Made by a program: the position numbers and the translations under genes. A stretch of DNA of 64,000 nt from Alphaproteobacteria bacterium (lineage in GTDB: Bacteria > Pseudomonadota > Alphaproteobacteria > UBA9219 > RGZA01): NCBI GenBank assembly GCA_033762625.1, contig JANRLI010000025.1:32451-96450 (forward strand). Reading direction: 5' to 3'. Positions within the stretch are counted from its first letter, which is position 1; the number at the start of each line of letters is the position of its first letter. Shown here piece after piece: positions 8,954-18,600 of the stretch. Under the pieces are notes generated by a model. It saw only the letters and a program-made list of their open reading frames with translations. It ran no database searches and was not told the DNA's origin.

Positions 8954-10222
8954 TCAGGCTTCACAACTTGCCGCAGCAATTCGCGACCTGCGCAGCGTTG
9001 CAACATTTGTTCGTGCTGCTGCCTGCTTGCGCTCGGCATATTGCGCCAGCGCGTTATCAATATCGCCCTGCCATACCGGAAAACGTCCGCGCTTTTTGGC
9101 GTAAGCCTGCATCGCAAAGGCAACCTCGCGTGTTGCATCGCTGCGGTGCACGTCCTTGGCATCCATATTTACAATCATGGCGATGTTATCAATATTGGGA
9201 CTATCAGCCAGAAACGACACGGCATAGGCAAGCCCGCACCCATCATCTTCATCATAATGGGTTTGGCGCAAACGCTTGTCATTTATCTGGTGGAAATCGC
9301 CCACGATGATCAATTTCGAATTATTGCCAAGCCGCCCCAGAATTCCGCGCATTAGCGATGTGGGGATACCATGCGCTTCATCCAAAATAATTACCGCGTC
9401 ATGAATAGTGCGGCCTTCCAATTGTTCAGGCAGGACAATTTCCACAATTTCCTGACCCGGCAATAAGGATTTCGACGGTTTGATTAAGCGCTCCGTCTTA
9501 TCAATCGCATCTTTTTCAGATACCCCCCAATCCATCATCACCTTGACCAGATTTTCAAATGCTGCATGGTTATCCCGTTTGGTTTTGTCATGCTGCGTTC
9601 CGGGCACAAAACCGATGTGTTTGTGCACAGTTGACTCTTTACGTGTCGCAATCAGTTTAGTGCGGCGACCTGTTATAATGTCTTCAAGCCCTTGCGCGAA
9701 AGGCAGATAGGTTTTACCAGAACCAAAATGCGCAATAACAGCGATAATGCTGGTAGTATCATCTGCCAGACTTGTAATCAGCGGGGCTTGGCCTTCGCTT
9801 AACGGTTGGCGCGGCATCGGTTTCACATCACGCAGGAACCCAGGAATTTTGGTATCTTTGTCTTTAAACAGGCCGTTACTTTCACGGATGGTTTTGATGC
9901 GTTCATACATCACTTCCACGCGCTTTTTATTATTGTCATGCTTTTCTTTTACGGCGATGAACATGTCATTGAATTCAGCCATCAGCTTTTTTGCAAGGCG
10001 GTAGTTTTCTTCATTGCTGCATGCCATCAGCAAAATTTCGTTATTGTCTTTACTTAACGCAACCGTCGCAATGCCATGCAGCAGTTTTTCAATAAGGGCA
10101 ACGCGGTGTCCTTCCTTCACCCCCTGAAACCGGCGCAGTTCAATTGCATCACTTAACGCTACCTGCTGCGCCGCAGGCACAAACAAACTATGGTGGCCAT
10201 CGCCATGGGTCGGGGCATTCAT
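8954..10222 (-). CDS. PhoH-like P-loop ATPase
   Basis: After a helical N-terminal region of 130 residues the protein shows a P-loop (HFGSGKTYLPFAQGLEDI, about residues 165-182), the PhoH-type segment TRKESTVHKHIGFVPGT, and a Walker B region (HDAVIILDEAHGIPTSLMR) followed by LGNNSKLIIVGDFHQIND. This is the order in PhoH ATPases, which have been linked to RNA metabolism. The protein is longer (422 aa) than ordinary PhoH (about 330), mainly through the N-terminal part and a basic C-terminal tail. No PIN or KH domain is seen. It lies 129 nt downstream of the nuclease-like 365-aa gene and may be co-transcribed with it from the unit headed by element A. Confidence 0.85.
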   Translation of the reverse strand: MNAPTHGDGHHSLFVPAAQQVALSDAIELRRFQGVKEGHRVALIEKLLHGIATVALSKDNNEILLMACSNEENYRLAKKLMAEFNDMFIAVKEKHDNNKKRVEVMYERIKTIRESNGLFKDKDTKIPGFLRDVKPMPRQPLSEGQAPLITSLADDTTSIIAVIAHFGSGKTYLPFAQGLEDIITGRRTKLIATRKESTVHKHIGFVPGTQHDKTKRDNHAAFENLVKVMMDWGVSEKDAIDKTERLIKPSKSLLPGQEIVEIVLPEQLEGRTIHDAVIILDEAHGIPTSLMRGILGRLGNNSKLIIVGDFHQINDKRLRQTHYDEDDGCGLAYAVSFLADSPNIDNIAMIVNMDAKDVHRSDATREVAFAMQAYAKKRGRFPVWQGDIDNALAQYAERKQAAARTNVATLRRSRIAAASCEA

Positions 10223-10351
10223 AATCTGCTTCCTTTCATCCTTGGATTAAAATGGATGCTTGCGGTGGATTTGATGCGGATGAATAATTATCATTTTTTT
10301 TGGCAACCATACGCGCAGCGTCGATAAATAATTCACGCGTCGTGGTGAAGC

Positions 10352-11449
10352 TCATGCAGCCAACCTGGATTCAGCACGTGGCAGATGGCGCATCGCGCCG
10401 CGAACAGGCATATGCGCGCGCAGCTTCCAACCTTTGGTGGCACGGCAATAGATTTTTGGCTTACGTGCAAGGGCCTGTCGCATATCCGGCTCGCATGAAT
10501 GAGCCGCAGTAATATGGCCCGCATGCAAGAGGTAACTTAGCATCGATAAGGCTTTGCCGTTTTTCAAATGTTTACGTTTATGTAAATGTTCGATCACCTT
10601 GGCGGGTGACACCCGCACAAAATTTACATTCGATGTGACACCCATTTTGCGGGTACCCTCGCCATGCGGCACAACCACATCTTTGACGTCATGGCATTCT
10701 AGGCGCTTGAACTCTTTTCCCGTAAGCCCAAGCTTGCTGACTTGCACCCGCTCACGCACGATATGAAATGGGTTCTCGCTGCATACGCGTTGCGTGGTCA
10801 CGGTGGTCAGTGGACGGGCGCGACGCATCTGCTGTTCGCTTAAGCCGTATTCATCAAATCCTTCGCTTACCAATGTCTCGAATGCTGTTGCCCCTGCGGA
10901 AATCGCACCGGATAACGGATCCCACTTGCTGTCATTCTTGGTTTCGATAATCAGCGGATGGCGTTCGGCCAGAATTAAATCCCCTTTATGCTCGCCCGTG
11001 CATTGATGCGTAATGACACATACGGAATGCACCCAAAACCCCATCACACGCAGATTACGGTCATAGCTTGCATAACGGTCTTTATGCTCGGGGTTCAGAC
11101 TGTCGGTCAAATACAGACGCTCGCCACGCAACTCCGCAATATGCTTCTTTTCAATGCAGTATTGCTCGATTTTCCGGATATGCGCTTCAACATCTTCCTT
11201 GGTAAGACTACGTGCTTCGATATTCAGGCCGTAAATACCATCGGCTGTTTGCTTAATAAGACCGGCTTCAAGCAATTCGTCGGCAAATTCCTTCACCATC
11301 ATGCCGGTTGCGCGGCAACGCCCATAATTAATGGCAAGCGGCACAACATTATTCCAATCAACATTATTCGCGCGGTCGATATGGCGCAGAATATCCCGGT
11401 TTATTTCGGCGATTTTGGTTTCTGGTGCTTGGTGTGCCTTATTGGGCAT
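10352..11449 (-). CDS. Winged-helix plus PD-(D/E)XK-like nuclease protein (tentative), 365 aa
   Basis: I do not recognise a named family. Residues 15-80 look like a winged helix (ATGMMVKEFADELLEAGLIK ... GIYGLN). Residues 150-200 contain GDLILAERHPLIIETKND followed by a helix (DPLSGAISAGATAFETLV). The pattern Asp157, Glu169-x-Lys171 matches the PD-(D/E)XK nuclease core and suggests a metal-dependent nuclease, but this is motif reading only. The C-terminal 100 residues are basic, fitting nucleic-acid binding. The ATG at 11449 is preceded by a conserved GCCGGAAT sequence, 4 nt away, also found before the first genes of the other two element-linked units. It is followed by the PhoH-like ATPase gene. 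Confidence 0.6.
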   Translation of the reverse strand: MPNKAHQAPETKIAEINRDILRHIDRANNVDWNNVVPLAINYGRCRATGMMVKEFADELLEAGLIKQTADGIYGLNIEARSLTKEDVEAHIRKIEQYCIEKKHIAELRGERLYLTDSLNPEHKDRYASYDRNLRVMGFWVHSVCVITHQCTGEHKGDLILAERHPLIIETKNDSKWDPLSGAISAGATAFETLVSEGFDEYGLSEQQMRRARPLTTVTTQRVCSENPFHIVRERVQVSKLGLTGKEFKRLECHDVKDVVVPHGEGTRKMGVTSNVNFVRVSPAKVIEHLHKRKHLKNGKALSMLSYLLHAGHITAAHSCEPDMRQALARKPKIYCRATKGWKLRAHMPVRGAMRHLPRAESRLAA

Positions 11450-11517
11450 GGGTATTCCGGCAGTTTAGCCCAATTCCGGATACACATTTCTCCTTGCGAA
11501 CATAGTGCGGGCATAAA

Positions 11518-11787
11518 CTACCCCGCTAAAGCGGGTAATCCAATCGCGCAACATATACTGTCAGAGAGGTGATTCCGTCACTGGTGGTTATGGTGTTAGC
11601 GCCACGGAATTTACTTCAATAAAATGAATCGTCTAGTTAATTATTTTACTTTCGTATCATTTTTTCGTATCGACTCTTTGTCCAAATCAGCATACATATA
11701 AAGGTTCGTTCTGCTTCAACGCATCGAACGCAATAACCCGCAGTAGGGTTGGTGTTAGCAAAATTCTGGCACTGCTGCGGGTTTTTT
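11518..11787. repeat. Three-copy structured intergenic element, copy A
   Basis: This fills most of the 378-nt gap between the M17 gene and the 365-aa gene. In plus-strand order it contains: a small hairpin CCCGC-TAAA-GCGGG (11522-11535); a larger hairpin ATTCCGT...ACGGAAT enclosing GGTGTTAGC (11592-11600); conserved strings (AATGAATCGTCTAG, GACTCTTTGTCCAAATCA); a TTCG...CGAA stem (about 11704-11730); and a hairpin with a 10-bp stem CCCGCAGTAG/CTGCTGCGGG (11737-11781) enclosing a second GGTGTTAGC. The last hairpin is followed by TTTTTT on the plus strand, which looks like an intrinsic terminator. The element may be a plus-strand small RNA or a minus-strand 5' leader; the T-run favours the plus strand. 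Confidence 0.8.
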
Positions 11788-11827
11788 AATTCCCAAAAAT
11801 CAAAAATTTAAACTCGCAATATGCGTT

Positions 11828-13324
11828 CTATTGGCAATGCTGTTCAACCAATCGGAACGAAGAACGTACGCCCATTGCAAAACCGCCTGTCGGCAAATCA
11901 GGTGGATATTGGGTGGCAGTGGAGTTCGCTTCGCGGAACGGCGCAAGGTCCATATACACAAAAGGTGCTTCCCTGCCCTTTTCGCCCAATACGCTTTCCA
12001 CCTGCATATGCAACAGACTAAACACCATCAGATCATCATAGCGTTGGTGGCCTTCCGCCGACTGGATTAGTTCGGCACTGGAATGCGCCGCTCTCAATTC
12101 ATTTTGCAGTGGCTTCAGGAAAGGCCGCGCTGTGAAATACTCCTGACATTCTGCCGCGCAGCGCATGAACTGCTCTTGAACCGGTTTGCGGTTTGAATAC
12201 ACCGATCCCCAGCCGGGAAATTCGGTGAATCCGTGCCAGCCGGTTGTACCAAATCCGATAATCAAATCAGGCCTTTTATGCTCGGGGCTTACCGGATGTG
12301 CCGCTTCATACAAAGCATCGGATAATATCAAACGGCCTTCGGCATCGGTGTGGGTCACCTCTAGCGTTTCGCCCTTGCGGGTTTTCAACACATCACCCTG
12401 CTTATACCCTTTCGGGCCGTTGGCATTTTCAACAACGGGCAACAATACGCGTAACCGCACCGGCAAATTCGCATCCATAATCATATAGGCGGTGCCTAAC
12501 GCGTGCGCTGCCCCAGCCATGTCATACTTCATGTCGCGCATTTGGTCTTCATACTTGGCATTGATACCGCCCGTATCGAAGACAACGCCTTTGCCTACTA
12601 ACGTGATGCGTGGGTGCGATGGGTCGCCCCATTCCATGTCAATTAACCGCGGTTCCTCTTCCGAAGCTTTGCCGACTGCATAAATCAACGGATAATTGGC
12701 TTCTGCCAGTTTCTTTCCTTGAATGACGCTTATGGATGCGCCATATTTTTTGGCAAGCGCTCTGGCTTCATTCGTCAGTCCTTCACAATTCATAATATTG
12801 GAAGGCTCGTTGATTAAATCCTGAACAAAGCATGTCGCATTCAACTCACGTTGCAGCTTGGCTGCATCTGCCCCTTCCGGTATTTCCAAAAAAGTCTTTC
12901 GCGGCTTCCTTTTGGATTTATACTTATCAAACCGGTATGCTGCCGCGCCCCATCCAAACGCCAGATTATGCGCTTGCATGCTCGATAACCGGAGTTTTGA
13001 AGAAAGCTTATACGTTCCTTCACCCAGATTATCGACCCAGCCGGATAGCATAAAACGGTCGTCGTATAATGTTTTAACCCGCTCATGGTCGATATAATCA
13101 TCACTGACCGGAACATAGGCACGGGCGATCCTGTCCTGTGCATTATACCGATAGGCTGCCTCTTTGGTTTCCGGATCAAAATTGTTTCGAAGCCATCTGC
13201 GCTCCTTTGCCGAAGCTCTCCGGCGATACTGCTCGACCGATTTCACAGAAAGCGGAACAAGTACAGGCGAATAACGCGGCGCTTTCCTGACCAGTGCCAG
13301 ATCTTCAAGACGTTGCTCATTCAT
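11828..13324 (-). CDS. Leucyl aminopeptidase family protein (peptidase M17)
   Basis: The C-terminal half has the complete M17 metal and catalytic set: VGKGVVFDTGGINAK, DMAGAA and HTDAEGRLILSDAL, corresponding to the Lys, Asp, Asp, Asp/Glu and Arg positions of leucyl aminopeptidase. INEPSNIMNCEGLTNEA is the usual entry motif. The enzyme should be a cytoplasmic two-metal exopeptidase. At 498 aa the length is normal, although the N-terminal domain is not obviously PepA-like. AAGGAAAC precedes the ATG. It is the last gene of the five-gene minus-strand operon 23124 to 11828, 37 nt after the 760-aa gene, so an ordinary peptidase is embedded in a nuclease-rich unit. Confidence 0.9.
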   Translation of the reverse strand: MNEQRLEDLALVRKAPRYSPVLVPLSVKSVEQYRRRASAKERRWLRNNFDPETKEAAYRYNAQDRIARAYVPVSDDYIDHERVKTLYDDRFMLSGWVDNLGEGTYKLSSKLRLSSMQAHNLAFGWGAAAYRFDKYKSKRKPRKTFLEIPEGADAAKLQRELNATCFVQDLINEPSNIMNCEGLTNEARALAKKYGASISVIQGKKLAEANYPLIYAVGKASEEEPRLIDMEWGDPSHPRITLVGKGVVFDTGGINAKYEDQMRDMKYDMAGAAHALGTAYMIMDANLPVRLRVLLPVVENANGPKGYKQGDVLKTRKGETLEVTHTDAEGRLILSDALYEAAHPVSPEHKRPDLIIGFGTTGWHGFTEFPGWGSVYSNRKPVQEQFMRCAAECQEYFTARPFLKPLQNELRAAHSSAELIQSAEGHQRYDDLMVFSLLHMQVESVLGEKGREAPFVYMDLAPFREANSTATQYPPDLPTGGFAMGVRSSFRLVEQHCQ

Positions 13325-13361
13325 GAACCGTTTCCTTCTTTATCTCGTTTCATGTAAACTC

Positions 13362-15644
13362 TCACATTGCGTTGCGCGATGCTTCACGCACACCAACCAC
13401 ACCGCCGCTTTTTGCCGTGCGCACCGCTTCTGGCCGCGTTCCAGCCATATCGATTTTTTGCGCGGCATCCTGTCTGCGCTTCAATTCTGCAAAATCATCA
13501 ATATGCGATAGGTGGCGGGTACGCACAGCCATGGCCAAACGACCTTCCAGCGCTGGTTTGATTTCGTCGTGCCACAATTTTTCAAATGCCTGTTGATCAT
13601 ATGCGCCGGGCTGAACCGGCAAGCGGTGCCAGTTCATGTTTGCAGGAAGAAACAGTTTTTCCTTTCCGCGCAAATCAGTAAATACCATCTGGCGCAGCGG
13701 GTGATCGGTCAGCAAACGGTGAAATGCCCATAACTGTGCAATCGCTGTTGCTGGTTCCACCAAATCACGCGCATCACGCCCAGCCTCTATTGCGTTTTTT
13801 AATTGCGGCCATATCGCCATGGCGCGGTCTGCCAAGCTTAGCGGCTTTCCGTTTTCATCAACCAAGCGAATGGTGTGTGGTTCATGCTCTGCGCCAGATT
13901 CTAAGCCCAACTGCATGCGGGTGGCCAAAATCATATCCTGTACGCCGTCATTCGATTGTTCCCACATGCCGGTCTTGAACACAAAATCGGTCACATTACG
14001 CGCAAGATAACGATGCCGCGCCGCAAGACGCGCTGCGCTGCCCGGCATCGCTTCCCCCGGCGATACCGCAAATTCAGGCAGGTTCTGGAATACACCATAA
14101 AAACGCTGGAAATCGGACGTGCTGATTACGTGCCCGTGTACACTTAGCTTTTGCTGCAGTTCACGGATTGCAGAGCGATGTGGCTCGCGGATTTTTTTCT
14201 GGAACGCAGCACCTGCAACATTCGGCGCTTCATCGTTATAAGCAAGTTGTGCCGCTTCGTGTAATTTATCCGTTTCAGGGCCATATTTGTCATCCGCGAC
14301 GATAAATAATGTGCGCTTGGCTGGCAGCATGAAGGTTTCCGCAACGCCCAGCACAAACTGCGCTTGCATCATTTCACGCTCGGTCAAATCGGCAATGATG
14401 GGGCGCGAGAAAATGCTTCTGCCATCATGGTCTTTAAGTGATTTGGCTTCAGTATCGCTCTGCCGCATGGGCGGCAAGAAAATATCGCCCGCGCCTAGCG
14501 CAAAGCCCTGCACATTCATCCGGCGGATTTCTTCGCTATTATAAATATCCGATTGCAAATCGGCATCGGAATATCGGCGCAAGGCGAATTGTTGGCTTAA
14601 CCCTGATAGACTGATGGATGTTGCGGGAAGCACGCCGCCCTTTGCTGCATCAACTGCAAAACAAAAATCGGGGTTAACAGTGTGCAAATCCACCGTATCA
14701 ATTTCAAATTTATCGGCTTTGATTTGCGCCAGTAAAAACGGTTCAACCTCTTTTTGCAAATCGCGCAGTCCGGCGATATTCGCTTCAATCCCTGCCATGA
14801 AAACCGGGTTGGCGTTTGGCAGTAAGCCACGTTCCGCCATTTGCGCAATCGCCAAATCACGCACCAATTGCGTTGGTTCGATGTCCAGATCAAACTTGTT
14901 TTCTACGGCCCACACAAGATATTCAAGACGCTTTTTCGCCATTTCATATAGCGTAACTTCCTGTTTATCGATATCAGGAAAACTCATATCCGCTTGCGGT
15001 CTGCGGGGTTCTAATCCCGCTGCAATCAGTACTGCGCGGCCAAGCTCAAGGTGGGATGAACGAGAGAAATGCCAATCGCCTTGCATCGGCAACATGTTAA
15101 TCAGCTCCACAATAACCGGATCCCACAACACCATGTAATCTTTATCTTTGCGTTTGACGCCACGATCAAAATTGGGCTGCCCCGACAATACCGTTGCTGC
15201 TTGCAAAAACGCCGGCACAATCACAGGGCTTTCAGGAAACAGGGAGCGAAGGAAACTTAAACCTTCAATCTGTGTGCGCTGGTTTGGCATAATGACTTCA
15301 GCAAGATATTGCTGCGAACCGATTTTTTCGTCCAAATCCAGCGTATCAAACCCGCGCTTTAACGACCCGTCGCTGCGTTCTACCATGAACGGGCCGTTCA
15401 TCTTCGCCTGATAATTTGCGCGCATGCCTTTTGAAATCGCGCCAAAACGGTAAATCGCACGTTTTCCTTGCAGCAACTGTGCAAGCGTTGCAAACGCCAC
15501 CGTGTTTACCGCGCGCATCTGGTCAAACCGAGGTCCTTTCTTTCGCGCATGCGCATGGTAAAACGGCGAAAACAATCCACGCTTTTCACCAAACAAATGA
15601 ACGTCGCGGTACAATGCTGCGTGATCGGGTTCTAACATACTCAT
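13362..15644 (-). CDS. Large protein of unknown function, 760 aa
   Basis: I cannot assign this protein to a family. It has no signal peptide or membrane helix. Residues 140-210 include VIVPAFLQAA, LWDPVIVELI and SSHLELGRAVLIAAG. The last string, with Glu after Ser-Ser-His, loosely resembles the ELG motif of nucleoside 2-deoxyribosyltransferase-like folds; I hold this as a weak hint. A later segment (AKRTLFIVADDKYGPETD) looks like a Rossmann-type strand. The ATG overlaps the stop of the upstream ExoI-like gene by 4 nt (ATGA), so the two are translationally coupled and their products are expected in similar amounts. It is the fourth gene of the operon headed by element B. Confidence 0.75.
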   Translation of the reverse strand: MSMLEPDHAALYRDVHLFGEKRGLFSPFYHAHARKKGPRFDQMRAVNTVAFATLAQLLQGKRAIYRFGAISKGMRANYQAKMNGPFMVERSDGSLKRGFDTLDLDEKIGSQQYLAEVIMPNQRTQIEGLSFLRSLFPESPVIVPAFLQAATVLSGQPNFDRGVKRKDKDYMVLWDPVIVELINMLPMQGDWHFSRSSHLELGRAVLIAAGLEPRRPQADMSFPDIDKQEVTLYEMAKKRLEYLVWAVENKFDLDIEPTQLVRDLAIAQMAERGLLPNANPVFMAGIEANIAGLRDLQKEVEPFLLAQIKADKFEIDTVDLHTVNPDFCFAVDAAKGGVLPATSISLSGLSQQFALRRYSDADLQSDIYNSEEIRRMNVQGFALGAGDIFLPPMRQSDTEAKSLKDHDGRSIFSRPIIADLTEREMMQAQFVLGVAETFMLPAKRTLFIVADDKYGPETDKLHEAAQLAYNDEAPNVAGAAFQKKIREPHRSAIRELQQKLSVHGHVISTSDFQRFYGVFQNLPEFAVSPGEAMPGSAARLAARHRYLARNVTDFVFKTGMWEQSNDGVQDMILATRMQLGLESGAEHEPHTIRLVDENGKPLSLADRAMAIWPQLKNAIEAGRDARDLVEPATAIAQLWAFHRLLTDHPLRQMVFTDLRGKEKLFLPANMNWHRLPVQPGAYDQQAFEKLWHDEIKPALEGRLAMAVRTRHLSHIDDFAELKRRQDAAQKIDMAGTRPEAVRTAKSGGVVGVREASRNAM

Positions 15645-18600
15645 GCTGCGGCCCTCCGTTGGGGTGATTGAGGCGTGCGACCACGCAGTGGCCGTGTGGA
15701 AATAAAGGCTGCAACCGGCTGCTCCGCTCGGTTGAAATACGTATAGGTAAGCGTACTAACCGGCCGCTCCAGCTTCAAAACCCACAGCTTTTGCTTGGCA
15801 GGGTCAGCCACGCGCATATCAGCAAATAATTTTTTCCATTGGCTGTATAAATCGGCAGCAGATAATTTGCCGAATTGCTGTGCCTGTGCATCGCTCATTT
15901 TGCGAATATCGTCCAGTGACATGCGCTGCGCTGATTTAAGGCGGCCCATATATTCATCGCCCGTTTCTTCCCCACGGGACATGCGCCGCAAACGGATATT
16001 TCCTTTAGTGAATTCCTGACCTGTATCGCGCACGATAATTCCGGTAAGCTTCTTTAGTGGCTTGGGCAAGCCACCCGCGCGTGCATCGGCCAGCCCTGCC
16101 CAATCCTGCGCTGGCACAGCAACATGCTGGATATGCTCATCCACCTTACGTTCAAAATGCACAGGTGCCATTTGCTCGAAGCTTAAAAGGCGCAGCCCGT
16201 CAGCAAGGCCGGATAATCTTCTACCCACAGTGCCGTATGATGCCTGAGCGCGGGCTATCGCTTGCTGCGTTCGCTCGCCTTGGGGCGGCAAACGGTGACA
16301 TACGGCTTTAGCTGCCAAACGGAACATGCCCGTTGCTTCGCCCACCAGCAGTACTGCTGTATCAGGCCCTGCCTTTTCAATGGCACGTAAAACGTCGCGG
16401 TTCGGGCGTTCAATAATATGGAAACGGTGCCAATGATCGTCCCAATCCGGATGGTCCAGCATCACATCCGGCACTTTAAGCCGTATCAGTTTTTTAGGGT
16501 CGATGCGGTAGCGGGTATTCATTACGGGATATGCCGTCTGCGCATCATACCCCATCAATTCCATTTTATCTGGCGTCCATGGATATGCTTTCAAGCGACG
16601 CTGCTTGTGCGCACGGTGTTCAGCTAGTAACTTCTGACCCTGTGGTGTTTTTAAAACTGTGCGTATGTAATCGCTGGCCGGTGTTTCCGCTGCCTTGTTC
16701 ATCAACTGGTCAATTTCCAGTAATGCTTTTCGCTCGCTCATGCGGCGCTGTTCGGATGCTTCTAAATTCGGTGGGCCCTGCACGCCCAATGTGATGAATG
16801 CTTCGTAAAACGGTTTCCATTCCGCGTAATGCGTATCCACATATTTACGCCACCACGCTTGCCAGCGCGGGCTTCCCTGCTTGCCAATAAACGCATCTGC
16901 ATCAAGCACACGCAGCGCCGTAATGATTGCGTGCAATTTATCATTACGTTCAAAGGTAATACGCAAATGATCGCCCGTTTCACGGTCTTCGCGCAGCGGC
17001 CATTGCCCTTTGCGCGTCGCGCTTTCCATCGCAATCACTTTTTCCCACGGTAAACGCTGCCCGCGTGAATTGATAACCCAGAACTCCGGCACGCAATTGA
17101 ACAATGCCCCGCGGCATTGATGGCGCATCGTCCACAAATGCATGCGTGCATCTTCAATCGTATCTGGCGCGATGCCTGTATCCGGCAAGGTGAATGGCTT
17201 ATCCCACCCGACCTGATGGGCTTTAAGCTTGCGTTCAACTTCCTTCAAACGTTCCTGATAATCCAGCAGCGCAGCCTCATCATCGCTGTATTCAATGGCG
17301 TGGCCTTCGGTTGCCCTACGCAGCAAGTAATCGAACTGACGCACATAATTCCATTTATTGGTCGCGCGCGCATACACATCCGGGTATTCGGTTTTGCGTA
17401 TGGGAATAACTTGCCCCGTTGCCGCATCCTTATAGGCAAAATATTTCAAATCACCGTATCGGCTATAACTATCATCTTCCAATAAACGCGTGGTTACGAT
17501 ATTGGGTGGGCGAGTGACACTTACTAAATCAAGCTGCGTTTCCATCACACGCTGAATAAATCCGCGATGACTTAAGATCACATGGCGGCGGCGGTGATAT
17601 TCTTCGGGCGGTTGCTGCCCGCCTGCGCCAGCCTTATAGGCACGGTCAAATTCGCAAACTTGCGGTGTGCGGTTTAAAACCAATGGCACAAAAATCGGGT
17701 TATGCCGCTGCACGAGCAACGGGCGCAATTGTTCATGATTTAAATGCAAAACATCATCTGGGTTATGGCATAAATTAAACAATAATGCGCGCTTGCGGTC
17801 GCCAAATCCGTCATATTCATCATCCGTAGCCAGCAACGTGCCAATCCCGCGCGTCAACATCCCTTCATCATAATGCACAAATCCAATTGCTGGGCGGTCA
17901 GTAAAATCATTCGTGCCTTGTAGAAAATCCTTATAGCTATTTCGCTCCGCCAAACCGGAAACAAAGCGCATGCCGTCAGGGTCAAGGCGGCGAAGATAGA
18001 AACTTAAAGCCGCTGTTCCCGCCGCATCTTCGTCCGATGCATGCATGATTTCCGGGTCAGGGTCGCGTCCATCATAAAATACTGCGCCGCCCTGAACGCC
18101 TCTGGCACGGTTTGCCGAACGGCTATTGGCCAGTAAAATATCGCCAAGGCGCGTCGAGCGCACCATGCGCTTGGTTTTTTTATGCCAGCGGTCAGGCAGC
18201 AGCAAACCATCCTTACCCTGTTTGCCAAACGCCCATTCCCAAATCGCTTTGGCGCGCACATCTTCACGGAACGTATCATGACGTTTCTGGTTTCCGGGGA
18301 ACAAGCTTGCCATACCCATGCGCGCATACCAATGGCTTGCCATCGGGTCATCGTAATTTTCGCCGTTAAAGGGTTGCGATACACCATAGATTTTTTGCCA
18401 ATCTTCTTCACCCGCATAACGGAATTTCTTCCCGCTCTGGTGAATCTCCAGTTCAATCGGCGCCTTGCCATCGCTTGGCAATTCATATCTGAATCCTTTT
18501 TTTCCATCCGCAAACGTGACTTCTTCAAGCCCCAATACATTTCCATTCAGCTGCGTGGATTGTTTAAGGAAATTCTGCACCATGGTTGCCGCCATATGGC

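Noticed and set aside
8950..9162. Small minus-strand frame inside the PhoH-like gene
   Set aside because: It lies in another frame within a well-supported gene and shows no own features.
10988..11572. Plus-strand frame of 194 codons overlapping the 365-aa gene and element A
   Set aside because: It is antisense to a gene with consistent codon use and domain-like pattern, and part of it lies in a structured non-coding element.
11518..11787. Element copies as Pho boxes or simple terminators of the upstream minus-strand genes
   Set aside because: No CTGTCAT-type direct repeats were found. On the minus strand the core hairpin is not followed by a T-run, so it does not look like a terminator for those genes.
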